Shown in pieces: positions 54,925-63,726 of a stretch of 64,000 nucleotides of DNA. The first letter of the stretch is position 1; each line of letters begins with the position of its first letter. The position numbers and the translations under genes were made by a program. Origin of the DNA: Chromobacterium haemolyticum. Its GTDB lineage: Bacteria; Pseudomonadota; Gammaproteobacteria; Burkholderiales; Chromobacteriaceae. A model generated the notes under the pieces. The model worked only from the letters and a program-made list of their open reading frames with translations, made no database searches and was not told where the DNA came from. The stretch spans positions 154,307-218,306 of the forward strand of contig NZ_MUKU01000005.1 of the NCBI RefSeq assembly GCF_002081825.1, given 5' to 3'.

Positions 54925-56193
54925 ATGAACAAGCCGCGCGTTGCCGTGATCGGCGCCGGCTGGGCCGGTCTTGCCGCCGCGGTGGAGCTGGCCGGCCGGG
55001 CGGAGTTGACCGTGTTCGAAGCCGGGCGCGAGCCGGGAGGTCGCGCGCGCCGCATTGGCGTGCCCGGCAGCCGGCTGGACAACGGCCAGCATATTCTGAT
55101 CGGCGCGTACCGCGAATGCCTGCGACTGATGGCCGCGGTGGGCGTGGACGAGAGCCGGGCTTTGCTGCGCCTGCCGATGAGCTGGCAGCGCCAGGACGGC
55201 ATCAGCCTGAGCTGTCCGCGGCTGCCGGCGCCCTTGCACCTGGCGGCCGGCCTGCTGACGGCGCGCGGTGTAAGCTGGCGCGACAAGGCGAGGCTGGCGC
55301 TGGCCTTGCAGCGTTTGAAAGGACAGGGCTGGCGGGTGGCGCCGGATTGCGCGGTGACGCAATGGCTGACCCGGCAAGGGCAGTCCGAAACGCTGATCCG
55401 CGAATTCTGGCGGCCGCTGGTGCTGTCCGGCCTCAACACGCCGCCGGAGCAGGCGTCGATGCGGGTGCTGGCCGCGGTGCTGCGCGACAGCCTGGGCGCG
55501 GAGCGCGCCGCCAGCGACCTCTTGTTGCCCAGGGTGGATTTATCCGCCTTGTTCCCTGAGCCCGCCTGGCGCTGGCTGGCCGAGCGCGGCGCGGACCTGC
55601 GCGCCGGCCGGCGCGTGCGCGGCGTGGCGGCGGATTCAACGGGGGTGAGCGTGGACGGCGAGCGTTTCGACGCCGCCGTGCTGGCGGTGGCGCCGTATCA
55701 CGCGGCGGAACTGACGGCGGATCCAGCGCTGCGCCAGTTGACCGATGCTTATCGTTATTGGCCCATCTACACCGTCTACCTGCAGTTTGAGGGCGCGGTC
55801 CGCTTGCCGGCGCCGATGTGCGCCTGCAGCGGCGGCGTCGGCGACTGGCTGTTCGACCGCGGCGCGCTGATGGGCGAAACCGGCTGGGTGGCCGCGGTGA
55901 TGAGCGCGCCGCAGCATCTGGACGCGCTTTCGCATGAGGAACTGGCTGCTTTGGTGGAGGCCGACGTGCGCCGGCTTGATCCGCGCGCAGGCCGGCGGCT
56001 TGATTTCCGGGTGCTGGCGGAGCGGCGGGCCACTTTTGCCAGTTTGGTCGATATGAGGCGACCGGCGCAGCCAAGCCCGGTACAATCGCTTTATTTGGCG
56101 GGAGATTGGACGCATGCTGATTATCCTGCCACTTTGGAGGGGGCCGTCCGAAGCGGCGTCGCAGCCGCCCGCGCGGTGATTGGAAGACTGTGA
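54925..56193 (+). CDS. hpnE: hydroxysqualene dehydroxylase HpnE
   Basis: A 422-residue FAD-dependent amine-oxidase/desaturase-like protein with N-terminal dinucleotide motif VAVIGAGWAGLAAAVEL, EAGREPGGRARR, and C-terminal FAD motif SLYLAGDWTHADYPATLEGAVRSG. It reduces hydroxysqualene to squalene at the inner membrane. The third gene of the hpnCDE operon. Confidence 0.93.
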   Translation: MNKPRVAVIGAGWAGLAAAVELAGRAELTVFEAGREPGGRARRIGVPGSRLDNGQHILIGAYRECLRLMAAVGVDESRALLRLPMSWQRQDGISLSCPRLPAPLHLAAGLLTARGVSWRDKARLALALQRLKGQGWRVAPDCAVTQWLTRQGQSETLIREFWRPLVLSGLNTPPEQASMRVLAAVLRDSLGAERAASDLLLPRVDLSALFPEPAWRWLAERGADLRAGRRVRGVAADSTGVSVDGERFDAAVLAVAPYHAAELTADPALRQLTDAYRYWPIYTVYLQFEGAVRLPAPMCACSGGVGDWLFDRGALMGETGWVAAVMSAPQHLDALSHEELAALVEADVRRLDPRAGRRLDFRVLAERRATFASLVDMRRPAQPSPVQSLYLAGDWTHADYPATLEGAVRSGVAAARAVIGRL

Positions 56194-56253
56194 GCCATCC
56201 GGCGGCCGCAGAGGCGCGCCGCCGATGGCCCTGATTACAAGATAGCGAAAAAA

Positions 56254-57009
56254 ATGACGACAGATATCGCCTCTAACGCATTCAAGGACCGCGTGGTGCT
56301 GGTCACCGGCGCCACCCAGGGCATAGGCCGCGAGGCCGCGCTGACTTTGGCCCGTCACGGCGCCACCGTGGTGTTGCTGGCGCGCAGCGTCAAAGGCCTG
56401 GAGAAGGTCTACGATGAAATAGCGGCCGCAGGAGGGCCGGACCCGGCGGCGGTGCCGCTGGACCTGCTGAAGGCGGCGGAGGGCGATTTCAACAACCTGG
56501 CGATGATGGTCAAGCGCGAGCTGGGCCGCCTGGACGGCATCTTGCATTGCGCTTCGCATTTTTACGCGCTGTCGCCGCTGTCCAATCAGACAGTGGAAGA
56601 GTGGATGGACCAGTACCGGATCAATACCGTGGCGCCGTTCGCGCTGACCCGGGCTTGTCTGCCGCTGTTGAAGGATTCGCCGGACGCGGCGGTGTTGTTC
56701 GTGGGCGAAACCCATGCGCTGCACCCGGCGCCGTACTGGGGCGGTTTCGGCGCGTCCAAGGCCGGCCTCAACTATCTGACCCAGGTGGCGGCCAACGAAT
56801 GGGACGTTTACCCGCAGTTGCGCGTCAATCAGCTGATTCCGGGGCCGGTGAATTCGCCGCAACGCAACCGCACCCACCCGGGCGAGGATAAGTCCGAACG
56901 CGGCAATCTGTCTGAACTGATGCCGCATTTGCTGTACTGGCTGGGGCCCGCCAGCCAGGGCCGCAGCGGCGAGATCGTGGAACTGGATTTGCGCGCCCGG
57001 CGCGCTTGA
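56254..57009 (+). CDS. yciK: YciK-like SDR oxidoreductase
   Basis: A 251-residue SDR: VTGATQGIGREAALTLARHG, LHCASHFYALSPL (N-A-S-G variant) and a catalytic stretch FVGETHALHPAPYWGGFGASKAGL with Y and K in Y-x-x-x(6)-K-like spacing, close to E. coli YciK. The physiological substrate of this group is not known. It starts 60 bp after hpnE and runs into a lipoprotein gene 16 bp on. Confidence 0.88.
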   Translation: MTTDIASNAFKDRVVLVTGATQGIGREAALTLARHGATVVLLARSVKGLEKVYDEIAAAGGPDPAAVPLDLLKAAEGDFNNLAMMVKRELGRLDGILHCASHFYALSPLSNQTVEEWMDQYRINTVAPFALTRACLPLLKDSPDAAVLFVGETHALHPAPYWGGFGASKAGLNYLTQVAANEWDVYPQLRVNQLIPGPVNSPQRNRTHPGEDKSERGNLSELMPHLLYWLGPASQGRSGEIVELDLRARRA

Positions 57010-57025
57010 GGGGAAGGGGCGAGGC

Positions 57026-57589
57026 ATGAGCATAGGGCGATGGCTATGGTTGCCGTTGCTGCTGGCGTTGACCGGCTGCAACTGGGTGGGCAACGTCACC
57101 GGCTTGACCAAGGACGCCAATAAGGCGATAGGCGCTGCTTGCCGTCAGACCGGCCGTTCGCTGGAAGAATGCTATTTGCGCAATCCCGAAGCCGACAAGG
57201 CGGCGATCTACGCCGGCTGGCGCGAGATGAACGAGTACATGGCCAAGAACAAGCTGGACACCATGGAACCGCCCAGGGAAGCGTCCACCCCCGCCGGCAT
57301 GCCGGCGCCCACCGCCAGCAGCCACGGCGCCGCGTCCGCGCCGGCGGAAAAATCCAGCGCCAACATCTCGTCCTCCGGCCCCAGACCGTTGAGCAATGAA
57401 GAGGCCGAACGCGCCGCGCGCACCGATCCCCAAGTGGAGGCGGTGCTGGCGGCCATCCGCAACAAGCCCGCCGGCGAAGGCGGGGGAAAATCCAAGGCGG
57501 CCTCCGGCGCGGAGCCGGAGCAGAAACGTCTGCTCAACATCATCAATGAACTCAATAAGAACAGCCCTGCGCCTGGTTCGCACGGCTGA
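57026..57589 (+). CDS. putative lipoprotein
   Basis: A 187-residue protein with a type II signal peptide MSIGRWLWLPLLLALTGC; the lipobox LTGC makes C18 the lipidated residue. The mature part is small, charged and low-complexity (Ala/Pro/Ser-rich centre at 85-125, KNKPAGEGGGKSKAAS near the end) with two cysteines (C39, C49). No known family. It lies between yciK and radA; 28 bp separate it from radA. Confidence 0.78.
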   Translation: MSIGRWLWLPLLLALTGCNWVGNVTGLTKDANKAIGAACRQTGRSLEECYLRNPEADKAAIYAGWREMNEYMAKNKLDTMEPPREASTPAGMPAPTASSHGAASAPAEKSSANISSSGPRPLSNEEAERAARTDPQVEAVLAAIRNKPAGEGGGKSKAASGAEPEQKRLLNIINELNKNSPAPGSHG

Positions 57590-57617
57590 GCCCCTCCACT
57601 TTCTTTCCGTTGTCCTG

Positions 57618-58979
57618 ATGGCAAAAATCAAAACCGTTTTCAGTTGCGCCGAGTGCGGCGGTCAAACGCCCAAATGGCAGGGCCAGTGCCCGCATTGCAA
57701 CGCCTGGAACACCTTGACCGAGGCGGTGCAAGCCGCGCCGGCGGCCAACGCCCGTTTCCAGTCCTGGAGCGACAGCGTCACCCAGGTGCAGAAGCTGTCC
57801 GATGTGCAAACCGAGGAAGTGCCGCGGGACCCGTCCGGCATCGACGAGCTGGATCGAGTGCTGGGCGGCGGCGTGGTGCGCGGCGCAGTGATCCTGATCG
57901 GCGGCGATCCCGGCATCGGCAAATCCACGCTGTTGCTGCAGGCGCTGTCCGAGATCGGCGCGCGCCGCAAAGTGCTCTACGTGTCCGGCGAGGAATCGCC
58001 GCAGCAGATCGCGTTGCGCGCCACCCGTTTGTCGGTGGTCACCGAACGCGTCGATCTGCTGGCGGAAATCCGGCTGGAGACCATCCTGGAAACGCTGAAG
58101 CGCGAGCAGCCGGAAGTGGCGGTGATCGACTCCATCCAGACCCTGTACACCGACCAAGTGACGTCGGCGCCGGGGTCGGTGTCCCAGGTGCGCGAATGCG
58201 CGGCGCAGCTGACGCGGATGGCCAAGCAGACCGGCATCACCATTTTGCTGGTGGGACACGTCACCAAGGAAGGCTCGCTGGCCGGCCCGCGCGTGCTGGA
58301 GCATATGGTGGACACCGTGCTGTATTTCGAGGGCGATTCCCACTCCAACTATCGGATGATACGCGCGATCAAGAACCGCTTCGGCGCGGTCAACGAGTTG
58401 GGCGTGTTCGTGATGACGGATCGCGGCCTCAAAGGCGTGTCCAATCCCTCCGCCATTTTCCTGTCCTCTTACCGCGACGATGTGTCCGGCTCCTGCGTGC
58501 TGGTCACCCAGGAGGGCAGCCGCCCGCTGCTGGTGGAGATTCAGGCGCTGGTGGACGATTGCCACGGTTTTCAGCCCAAGCGCCTGACCGTGGGTCTGGA
58601 GCAAAACCGGCTGGCCATGCTGTTGGCGGTGCTGCACCGCCACGGCGGGGTGGCCTGTTTCGACCAGGACGTGTTTCTCAACGCGGTGGGCGGGGTCAAG
58701 ATCAACGAACCGGCGGCCGACCTGGCCATCATCCTGGCCATGGTGTCCTCCTTGCGCAACAAGCCCTTGCCGGAAAAGCTGGTGGTGTTCGGCGAAGTGG
58801 GCCTGGCCGGCGAGGTGCGCCCGGTAGCGCGCGGCCAGGAACGCTTGAAGGAGGCAGCCAAGCTGGGCTTCACCCGCGCCATCGTGCCGCAGGCCAACCG
58901 GCCGCGCCAGCCGATTGAGGGGCTGCAGGTGATCGCGGTGGAGCGTTTGGACCAGGCGGTGGACTTTTGCCGCGAGTGA
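57618..58979 (+). CDS. radA: DNA repair protein RadA
   Basis: A 453-residue RecA/Lon-like DNA repair helicase. It has an N-terminal zinc finger C10-x2-C13 ... C24-x2-C27, Walker A GGDPGIGKST (95-104), Walker B-type VAVIDSIQTLYTD, the RadA-specific KNRFG motif (RAIKNRFGAVNELG) and a C-terminal Lon-protease-like domain (VGLEQNRLAMLLAVLHRHGG). It promotes branch migration in recombination. ATG 57618 begins the zinc finger region; a longer frame upstream overlaps the lipoprotein gene and is not used. Confidence 0.96.
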   Translation: MAKIKTVFSCAECGGQTPKWQGQCPHCNAWNTLTEAVQAAPAANARFQSWSDSVTQVQKLSDVQTEEVPRDPSGIDELDRVLGGGVVRGAVILIGGDPGIGKSTLLLQALSEIGARRKVLYVSGEESPQQIALRATRLSVVTERVDLLAEIRLETILETLKREQPEVAVIDSIQTLYTDQVTSAPGSVSQVRECAAQLTRMAKQTGITILLVGHVTKEGSLAGPRVLEHMVDTVLYFEGDSHSNYRMIRAIKNRFGAVNELGVFVMTDRGLKGVSNPSAIFLSSYRDDVSGSCVLVTQEGSRPLLVEIQALVDDCHGFQPKRLTVGLEQNRLAMLLAVLHRHGGVACFDQDVFLNAVGGVKINEPAADLAIILAMVSSLRNKPLPEKLVVFGEVGLAGEVRPVARGQERLKEAAKLGFTRAIVPQANRPRQPIEGLQVIAVERLDQAVDFCRE

Positions 58980-58985
58980 GCGGTA

Positions 58986-59130
58986 AGAGCCTGTTTACGA
59001 TCTGCTGCGCGTCGTGGAGCGTTACACGGTGAGTACAGCTTCGAAATGCTCATGTACCGTGTGTACACTCCGCTTTCTCAGCTGTTTTCGCCTTGTCTCG
59101 CTTTAGCTCGCGAGATCGTAAACAGACTCT
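58986..59130 (+). repeat. 145-bp inverted-terminal-repeat element, copy D (best preserved)
   Basis: Its ends AGAGCCTGTTTACGATCT and AGATCGTAAACAGACTCT are inverted repeats with one mismatch in 18. Trinucleotide TAA directly flanks GAGCC on the left (58984-58986) and GACTC on the right (59130-59132), which could be a 3-bp target duplication. It starts 7 bp after the radA stop. It contains no coding frame of note. Confidence 0.9.
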
Positions 59131-59147
59131 AAGAAAGCGGATAGAGA

Positions 59148-59708
59148 ATGATAGAAGACCGAGACATCGAGGCGGAACGGCCGTATCTGTTCCGCTACGC
59201 GCTGGCGCAATTGCGTGAAAAGGACGCCGCGGACGAGGCGGTGCAGGAAACGCTGCTGGCGGCGCTGGAATCCCGCGCCTCCTTCAGCGGCAAATCCACG
59301 CTGCGCACCTGGCTGACCTCCATCCTGCGTTTCAAGCTGATTGACGCCTTGCGGCGCAAGGGCAAGGAAAAACTGTTCGAATCGCTGGAGGACGAGGCCG
59401 ACGACGGCGATTTCGACGGCCTGTTCAGCCGGGACGGCCACTGGCGCGAGCCGGTCAAGGCCTGGAGCGGGCCGGAGCAGTCCCTGATCTCGCGCCAGTT
59501 CTGGGAGGTGTTCGAGCAGTGCTCGGAAGTCATGCCGCGCCGCACCGCGATGGTGTTCGTGATGCGCGAGGTGATGGGCATGGAGATTGCGGAGATTTGT
59601 CAGAATCTGGAGATCACCGCGACTAACTGTTCCGTATTGCTGTATCGCGCCCGCATGAGCTTGCGGGAGTGTTTTTCGATCCGCTGGAGCCGGGAGGCTA
59701 GCGTATGA
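59148..59708 (+). CDS. ECF-type RNA polymerase sigma factor
   Basis: A 186-residue sigma-70 family protein with region 2 (RPYLFRYALAQLREKDAADEAVQETLLAALESR, then FSGKSTLRTWLTSILRFKLIDALRRKGK) and region 4 (MPRRTAMVFVMREVMGMEIAEICQNLEITATNCSVLLYRARMSLREC). It has the acidic linker found in the betaproteobacterial RpoE-like/ECF groups whose partner is a zinc protein. The TGA stop overlaps the ATG of the next small gene by 4 bp. Confidence 0.92.
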   Translation: MIEDRDIEAERPYLFRYALAQLREKDAADEAVQETLLAALESRASFSGKSTLRTWLTSILRFKLIDALRRKGKEKLFESLEDEADDGDFDGLFSRDGHWREPVKAWSGPEQSLISRQFWEVFEQCSEVMPRRTAMVFVMREVMGMEIAEICQNLEITATNCSVLLYRARMSLRECFSIRWSREASV

Positions 59709-59884
59709 AGTTGAGTTGCCGTCAGGCCAGCCGTTTAATCTCGGCCTCGCAGGACCGTCCCTTGAGTCAGTGGGAATACGTGCGTCTGCGCGTGCACCTG
59801 TTCATGTGCGGCAATTGCCGCAATTTTTCGCAGCAGCTCAAGCAGTTGAGCGAGGCAGCGCATAGGGCGGGGCGCGGCGAGTAG
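59705..59884 (+). CDS. 59-residue zinc-finger anti-sigma-like protein (zf-HC2)
   Basis: ATG 59705 overlaps the sigma stop (ATGA). The 59-residue product MKLSCRQASRLISASQDRPL... contains H31-x3-C35-x2-C38 (VHLFMCGNC), the zinc-binding signature of ZAS-type anti-sigma factors, and lacks a membrane segment. It would hold the sigma factor inactive in the cytoplasm, perhaps until zinc release or thiol oxidation. An intrinsic terminator follows 26 bp on. Confidence 0.88.
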   Translation: MKLSCRQASRLISASQDRPLSQWEYVRLRVHLFMCGNCRNFSQQLKQLSEAAHRAGRGE

Positions 59885-59909
59885 TCGTTTATTTGAAGCA
59901 AAATGGACC

Positions 59910-59933
59910 AACCGGCCTTCTGGCCGGTTTTTT
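59910..59933 (+). terminator. terminator of the sigma/anti-sigma operon
   Basis: A perfect 8-bp stem AACCGGCC/GGCCGGTT, loop TTCT, T-run to 59933. Confidence 0.92.
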
Positions 59934-59952
59934 CTTGGCCGCGCGGAGGGAT

Positions 59953-59980
59953 AAAAAGAAGCCGGCGTAAGCCGGCTTTT
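59953..59980 (-). terminator. terminator of the DUF2325 gene
   Basis: AAGCCGGC/GCCGGCTT around GTAA, with A5 on the left (T-run on the minus strand) and T4 on the right. It lies 26 bp past the DUF2325 stop and could also back up the preceding terminator on the plus strand. Confidence 0.9.
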
Positions 59981-60005
59981 AATTTCAAGGGTGGTAAGAA
60001 AAAAC

Positions 60006-60362
60006 TTAGCGCTTGCGCTTGCCGCCGCTCTTGGCCGCCGCGCATTGATGCGGGCAGGCGGCGCATTGGCTGTCGTTGAGGCCGGCTCCGGTGAGCGATT
60101 GCTTGAGCGCACAGACCGATCGGCGGCAGGCGATGAAGCGAATCTGGTTTTCCGAGGCCAGTTCGCGGAAATGGCGCATCACGTTGTGACCCAGAAAATC
60201 GGTGAACAGGATCAAGAGGTCGGTGCCGGCCGGCAGGCGGTCCACCTTGCGTTGGTGCGAGCTGTTGCGCCCGCTGACGTGACGATGAATGTTGATGCCG
60301 AAATCGCGCAGCACATCCGGAATATTGCCGAGGGTATCGGCTCCCACAAGCATGGCATTCAT
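60006..60362 (-). CDS. DUF2325 protein, iron-regulated candidate
   Basis: A 118-residue protein beginning MNAMLVGADTLGNIPDVL, followed by INIHRHVSGRNSSHQRKVDRLPAGTDLLILFTDFLGH, the DUF2325 pattern, and a Cys-rich, Lys-rich tail (C79, C99, C102, C106). The function of the family is unknown; the N-terminal part looks like a Rossmann-type fold. Good AGGAGGG 9 nt before the ATG. A perfect Fur-type palindrome lies 29 bp upstream, so the gene is probably repressed by iron-loaded Fur. Confidence 0.85.
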   Translation of the reverse strand: MNAMLVGADTLGNIPDVLRDFGINIHRHVSGRNSSHQRKVDRLPAGTDLLILFTDFLGHNVMRHFRELASENQIRFIACRRSVCALKQSLTGAGLNDSQCAACPHQCAAAKSGGKRKR

Positions 60363-60390
60363 TGGACATCCCTCCTGGGTGAATTTTTAG

Positions 60391-60411
60391 AAATGATAAT
60401 CGTTATCATTT
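60391..60411. promoter_or_regulatory. Fur box upstream of the DUF2325 gene
   Basis: AAATGATAA-TCG-TTATCATTT, a perfect 21-bp palindrome that closely follows the Fur consensus GATAATGATAATCATTATC. It is 29 bp from the DUF2325 start and 662 bp from the TonB receptor start. Confidence 0.85.
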
Positions 60412-61072
60412 AGCCGGTCAATCACAAACTTTGTAAATGGCAATCAGGACAGGGGTGAACTGCGGCGGATCGCTTGCGTCGTTTGAGCCTTGCGGCCTGG
60501 GCGGGAGGACGGTAGGGCGGTGAAAGGATTTGCATGAGCGCGGCTCATGCGCGGGCCGGCGCGCGGCGGTTTGTCGGACTCGGCCTTTCTGCGCTCGATC
60601 CGGCAGGTGGGCCGGGTTTAGATAGCGGCATCCTAATAACTCATGGCTGATGCAAGGTTTTTACATGTAACAAGTGTTAAAAACACAGAATAAGAAGTAT
60701 TTACATTGCGCTGGTTTTAACGCAATTGCAAAAAAGCAACATGACCATGGGATTTGTACATGCCTATTTTTTGTGGTGATTGCTCTAAATATGCATTTGG
60801 TTTTACGGGGCGGTGGATTTCGTTTTCCGGTTAGACGCTTGTTTAATAAAGATTTTGAGTCGTTAAGAAGTATTGCTTCAAACATAGTGCCTGCTCGCTC
60901 TGAAGATGGCGGGGGGCTGCCGTGGAAAAGTTTATTGACGCTGGTCATGATTAATTCGCACACTCGGATCGCCTTCGGTTCAGATCAAAAAATGAGCACG
61001 ACGATGCTCTCTATAGAGCCATAAACCCGACGAGGTCAGTGGCCAAATGAACTTACAAGGGATTGGAGAATC
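60412..61072. other. 661-bp AT-rich intergenic region before the TonB-dependent receptor
   Basis: No convincing gene is seen. Base composition falls well below the surrounding sequence between about 60640 and 60900 (TTTTACATGTAACAAG, runs of A and T). A short symmetric site CTCTATAGAG lies at 61009-61018. A 116-codon open frame at 60674-61024 and a 100-codon one on the other strand have no ribosome binding site or family-like features. The promoter of the receptor gene must lie here; the composition suggests imported DNA or a xenogeneic-silencer target. Confidence 0.5.
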
Positions 61073-63613
61073 ATGAATTGTCGCAAGAAGAAAATCGTGC
61101 TGGCGCTCGCCATGCTCGGTGTCGGTGCCGCGTCTTTGGCTTACGCGGACGAGAACAACGGAACCCTGGACCGAGTGGAAATCACCGGCTCCAACATCAA
61201 GCGCTCCATCAAGCAGGAGCAGGCCGCCCCGGTCACCATCATTCGAACTGAAGATCTGAGTAAGCAAGGCCTCAATACCGTCGAGCAGGTTGTCAACAGC
61301 TTGGCGGCAAACCAGTCGACCCAGGGGGCTAGCGCCTCGGTGGGGGCTAGCGATGGCGGCGCGTCTTACGCCAATTTGCGTGGGCTGGGCAGCCAGTACA
61401 CGCTGGTGCTGTTGGATGGTCGTCGCATGGCCAATCAGCCTATGGACGGCTACGCCGTCGACCTCAACGCGATTCCGCTCAGCGCGGTGGAGCGGGTGGA
61501 GGTGCTGCGCGACGGGGCTTCGGCGATCTACGGTACCGACGCCATTGGGGGGGTGATCAACTTCATCACCAAGAAAAGCATTACCGGCTTCAGCATTGGT
61601 GGGGATCTGCTGGACCCGCAGCATGGTGGAGGCCATGAGAAGTCGGTCAACGGTTCCTTCGGCATCGGCGATCTGAACAAGGATGGTTACAACGTCTACG
61701 TGGCGGCTAACTACCACAAGGCCAACCCCGTGTTTGCGATGGACCGTCCATTCGCTATTCCCAAGAAACCTCGTCTTAGCACTTATGCCTATCCGGTGAA
61801 TATCCAGAAACCGGATGGGACCATGGTGAATATCGGCTATCCGGCGTGTAGCCCACCGTATTCCGTGGCCTCCGGCGGCATGTGCAAGGAAAACTATGCG
61901 CTTTTTGCCGGCATTCAGCCGGAAATCGAGCAAGTATCGGGTATCGCCAAGGGCACGATGCGCATTGGCGACAACCATGAACTGTCGTTGCAATACCTGA
62001 TTTCCCGCAATAAGAACACCTCATCGATCCAGCCTGGTCCCACCCAATTGACGGTGGGCGACGTGACCTATCCCAACGGCGATGTGCTGTACGGGCGATC
62101 CATCCCCTTGGGCAACCGTATCAACGAAGGCGACGGCACTGCTCAGCGCCTGATGCTGAACATGGAAGGTCTGGTCGTCGGCTGGGATTACAAAGCAGGC
62201 TTGGGTTGGTCCGAGGACTACGCCAAGAACATCGTGGTGGGCGGCTATCTGAGCAATAGCAAGTTGCAGTCCGGCATTACCAGCGGCAGTTTCGATCCAA
62301 CCGATACATCGGCCGCAGGCCTAGCTGCTTGGAAGAATGTTTCGGTCACAGGCACCGCCGACACGGCCAAGTCCACGGTGTATTCCGCCGATTTCAAGGT
62401 TAGTAAGGAAGTGCTGCAATTGCCGGCAGGGATGATGGCGGTTGCTTTGGGCGTCGAGGCGCGTAAGGAAAAGCTGAGCCACGACTACAACTACGACGTC
62501 TCCAAGGACGCGGTGGGCCTGGGCCTGGACGCCGCCAAGTCCGCGGCCGGCCAGCGCAACGTCAACGCCTTGTTCGCCGAAGCCGACATTCCGGTGGTGA
62601 AGAACCTGGAAGCGCAACTGGCGGTGCGTTACGACCGCTACAGTGACTTCGGCAGTTCGGTGAACCCCAAGGTGGCCTTGCGTTACCAGCCCATGCCGCA
62701 GCTGATGTTCCGCAGTTCGGCCAGCACCGGCTTCCGCGCGCCGTCGCTGTACGATGTGAACCAGCCCAATCAGGTGGTCAACTCCGCGCAAGGCTATTAC
62801 GACCCGACCTACTGCCCCAACGGCGTGGCCCAGCCCGGCGCCGGCCCCAAGGCCTGCGACGGCACTTTGCAGCGCAATCTGATGACCGGTGGCAGCAAGA
62901 GCCTGAGTCCGGAAAAGTCGTCCTCCCTGTCCTTCGGCATTGTGATCGAACCGGTGAAGAACTTGACCGCCAGCGCTGACTTCTGGTGGACCATGATTCA
63001 CGACACCATCGGAACGGTGGACGAAGCGGTGTTGCTGGATCCGGCCAATGCCGCCAAATACGCCAGCTTGATGAATCGCGACGCCAAGAATGACCTGAAC
63101 TATATCTCGTCGCAAACGATGAACTTAGGCACCACCAGCGCCTCAGGCATCGATCTTAAAGTGTCTTGGACCTCGCCGCGCACCCGTGTCGGCACCTTCA
63201 ATATCGGCCTGGACGGTACTTATATGACCAAGTACCAGTATCAGGTGGAGAAGGGAGGGGACTACCACAACAGTCTGGGCGTCTTCATTGACACCGCGCC
63301 CACTTTCCGCTGGCAGCACAACCTGAATCTGGGCTGGGCGCAAGGAGCCTGGAGCGCTTTGCTGGCGCAGGACTACAAGTCTGGCTACACCGATCAGGAT
63401 CCGGCGCACAACGTGCGGCCGTATTCCACCTGGAACTTGTCCGGCAGTTATGTCTGGGATAAGAAACTAACGCTGACCGTGGGTGCGCGCAACCTGTTCG
63501 ACCAAGAGCCGCCGCTTAGCAATCAGCAGAAGACCTTCCAACAGGGTTACGACCCGCGTTTTACGGATCCGGTAGGCCGCGCCTACTTTGCCAAGTTCAA
63601 CTACAAGATGTGA
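61073..63613 (+). CDS. TonB-dependent outer membrane receptor
   Basis: An 846-residue receptor: a signal peptide (MNCRKKKIVLALAMLGVGAASLAYA), a plug domain (LDRVEITGSNIKRSIKQEQ, VTIIRTEDLSKQGLNTVEQV, NLRGLGSQYTLVLLDGRRMA, RVEVLRDGASAIYGTDAIGGVINFITKK) and a 22-strand barrel ending LFDQEPPLSNQQKT ... AYFAKFNYKM. The VEITGSNIKR start and SAIYGTDAIGGVIN block are typical of receptors for peptides, sugars or cobalamin in the Oar/CirA-like group; the ligand is not evident. It is followed 265 bp on by a tonB gene. GGAG precedes the ATG. Confidence 0.92.
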   Translation: MNCRKKKIVLALAMLGVGAASLAYADENNGTLDRVEITGSNIKRSIKQEQAAPVTIIRTEDLSKQGLNTVEQVVNSLAANQSTQGASASVGASDGGASYANLRGLGSQYTLVLLDGRRMANQPMDGYAVDLNAIPLSAVERVEVLRDGASAIYGTDAIGGVINFITKKSITGFSIGGDLLDPQHGGGHEKSVNGSFGIGDLNKDGYNVYVAANYHKANPVFAMDRPFAIPKKPRLSTYAYPVNIQKPDGTMVNIGYPACSPPYSVASGGMCKENYALFAGIQPEIEQVSGIAKGTMRIGDNHELSLQYLISRNKNTSSIQPGPTQLTVGDVTYPNGDVLYGRSIPLGNRINEGDGTAQRLMLNMEGLVVGWDYKAGLGWSEDYAKNIVVGGYLSNSKLQSGITSGSFDPTDTSAAGLAAWKNVSVTGTADTAKSTVYSADFKVSKEVLQLPAGMMAVALGVEARKEKLSHDYNYDVSKDAVGLGLDAAKSAAGQRNVNALFAEADIPVVKNLEAQLAVRYDRYSDFGSSVNPKVALRYQPMPQLMFRSSASTGFRAPSLYDVNQPNQVVNSAQGYYDPTYCPNGVAQPGAGPKACDGTLQRNLMTGGSKSLSPEKSSSLSFGIVIEPVKNLTASADFWWTMIHDTIGTVDEAVLLDPANAAKYASLMNRDAKNDLNYISSQTMNLGTTSASGIDLKVSWTSPRTRVGTFNIGLDGTYMTKYQYQVEKGGDYHNSLGVFIDTAPTFRWQHNLNLGWAQGAWSALLAQDYKSGYTDQDPAHNVRPYSTWNLSGSYVWDKKLTLTVGARNLFDQEPPLSNQQKTFQQGYDPRFTDPVGRAYFAKFNYKM

Positions 63614-63636
63614 TTTTCCGGTGTTGTAAGGCGATT

Positions 63637-63726
63637 CCCTACGAGTGAGAGCTCGTAGGGGCCGCCGCAGTGAGCGCCTGCTCACAGCCGGCGCAGCGGA
63701 GCCGGCCAAGGTGTTTCGGCCTTGGC
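63637..63726. other. cluster of three hairpins upstream of tonB
   Basis: CCCTACGAG/CTCGTAGGG (63637-63660, loop 6 nt), GTGAGC/GCTCAC (63670-63685, loop 4 nt) and GCCAAGG/CCTTGGC (63705-63726, loop 8 nt) follow one another. None has a T-run. The gap from 63614 to 63877 holds no gene; this could be the 3' structure of the receptor mRNA, a tonB leader or the remnant of a repeat element. Confidence 0.5.

Noticed and set aside
60674..61024. 116-codon frame upstream of the TonB-dependent receptor
   Set aside because: No ribosome binding site, no recognisable domain, AT-rich non-coding-like composition and an equally long frame on the other strand.
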